DNA from: Microbulbifer pacificus
GTDB lineage: Bacteria > Pseudomonadota > Gammaproteobacteria > Pseudomonadales > Cellvibrionaceae
Length of the DNA: 64,000 nt
NCBI RefSeq assembly: GCF_033723955.1
Contig: NZ_CP137555.1
Span: forward strand, 3,960,001 to 4,024,000
Direction of reading: 5' to 3'
Shown here: one piece after another, positions 63,415 to 64,000 of the stretch
How the letters are laid out: each line of letters begins with the position of its first letter
Numbering within the stretch: position 1 is the stretch's first letter
The notes under the pieces: generated by a model
Told to the model about the DNA's origin: nothing
Databases searched by the model: none
The model's input: only the letters and a program-made list of their open reading frames with translations
Program-made: the position numbers and the translations under genes

Positions 63415-64000
63415 ATGTCTCTCAAACTCTACAACACCTTCTCCGGTGAAAAGGAAGTATTCCAACCATTACAGGAAGGCCGCGTGCGCATGTACGTGTG
63501 TGGTCCCACCGTGTACAACCGCGTGCACATCGGCAACGCGCGCCCGGCGGTGGTTTTTGACACCCTGTACCGGTTATTGAAAACCCAGTACAGCGACGTG
63601 GTGTACGCGCGCAACATTACCGATATCGACGACAAGATCATGAAAGCGGCGCGGGAGAACGGTGAGGAAATTGCCGCCCTTAGTGCGCGTTTCGCCCAGG
63701 CCTATTTCGAAGATATGCACGCGCTCAACACCCTGCAGCCGGACGTCACTCCCTATGCCACCGAGCACCTGCCGGAAATGATCGCGATGATCGAACGTCT
63801 GGTGGAGAAGGGACATGCCTACGAGGCTTCCGGACACGTGCTGTTCGCCGTGGAATCCATGGAAGACTACGGCAAGCTTTCCAAGCGTTCACTCGACGAC
63901 ATGCTTGCGGGCGCCCGTGTGGAAGTAGCTCCCTACAAAAAATACGCCGGCGACTTCGTACTGTGGAAACCCTCTGCCGACGATGAGCCGGGTTGGGACA
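63415..64000 (+). CDS. cysS: Cysteinyl-tRNA synthetase (3' end outside window)
   Basis: Class I synthetase charging tRNA-Cys. The ATG at 63415 is preceded by GCGGGAAGAG. The 195 visible codons begin [16 protein letters not shown] and include the zinc-ligand Cys in [16 protein letters not shown], the HIGH-type motif HIGN, and [13 protein letters not shown]. The KMSKS region and C-terminus lie beyond the window. It is normally next to glnS in this group. Confidence 0.97.
   Translation, partial: MSLKLYNTFSGEKEVFQPLQEGRVRMYVCGPTVYNRVHIGNARPAVVFDTLYRLLKTQYSDVVYARNITDIDDKIMKAARENGEEIAALSARFAQAYFEDMHALNTLQPDVTPYATEHLPEMIAMIERLVEKGHAYEASGHVLFAVESMEDYGKLSKRSLDDMLAGARVEVAPYKKYAGDFVLWKPSADDEPGWD

Noticed and set aside
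1..64000. Defence islands, prophage, transposases, CRISPR arrays, tRNA or rRNA genes
   Set aside because: None was seen on reading the coding calls and gaps; the window is core chromosome apart from the duplicated subtilases and the sulfur divergon.

Overview
The window reads as ordinary chromosome of a marine-type gammaproteobacterium. The orders lon-hupB-ppiD, gloB-methyltransferase-rnhA-dnaQ, fimL-nudC-sohB and lpxH-ppiB-glnS-cysS are typical of Pseudomonadales/Cellvibrionales. Very large GlyGly-CTERM subtilases, a DUF4919 lipoprotein and AcnB fit Microbulbifer or a close relative. This placement is an inference from gene content, not from a marker phylogeny. No rRNA, tRNA, CRISPR array, prophage or insertion sequence was recognised.

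Layout. 1-9.8 kb: proteostasis and housekeeping genes (end of lon, hupB, ppiD, mltD, gloB, a YafS-like methyltransferase, rnhA, dnaQ). 9.8-19.4 kb: nhaB, then a rightward run of fimL, nudC, a small membrane protein, sohB, acuI, a patatin phospholipase and a DUF4919 lipoprotein. 19.4-21.7 kb: a UvrD-like helicase. 21.7-28 kb: a sulfur divergon. A persulfide-sensor-type ArsR repressor and two YeeE/YedE half-transporters lie on the left arm; a persulfide dioxygenase and a DUF442 sulfurtransferase lie on the right arm. Each arm ends in a SulP transporter, and the two SulPs are paralogues transcribed outward. 28-33.5 kb: DUF1415, DUF2058, YceI, ahpF, ahpC and a CPBP protease, with a large REP-like hairpin between ahpF and ahpC. 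33.5-44.6 kb: two tandem subtilases of about 1,700 residues. They form a roughly 5.5-kb direct duplication that carries promoter, gene and terminator. 44.6-51.3 kb: an ExoD-like protein, an exported catalase-peroxidase, a DUF2141-OmpV fusion, a DUF72 protein and two poorly known genes. 51.3-56.6 kb: acnB, a DUF1289 protein, a Tus-family protein and miaE. 56.6-60.1 kb: an OxyR-like regulator that lacks the peroxidatic cysteine, divergent from a beta-carbonic anhydrase and a third SulP transporter, probably for bicarbonate. 60.2-64 kb: lpxH and ppiB leftward, glnS and the start of cysS rightward.

Themes. There is much oxidative and sulfur stress capacity (AhpCF, KatG, persulfide oxidation, an OxyR-like regulator), anion transport (three SulP proteins) and secreted proteolysis. 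Several convergent gene pairs are separated by unusually long perfect palindromes acting as two-way terminators. The observations most worth following are the subtilase duplication, the Tus homologue with a Ter-like site upstream, the OxyR-like protein with His in place of Cys199, and the symmetric sulfur divergon. No clearly unprecedented multi-gene system is evident.
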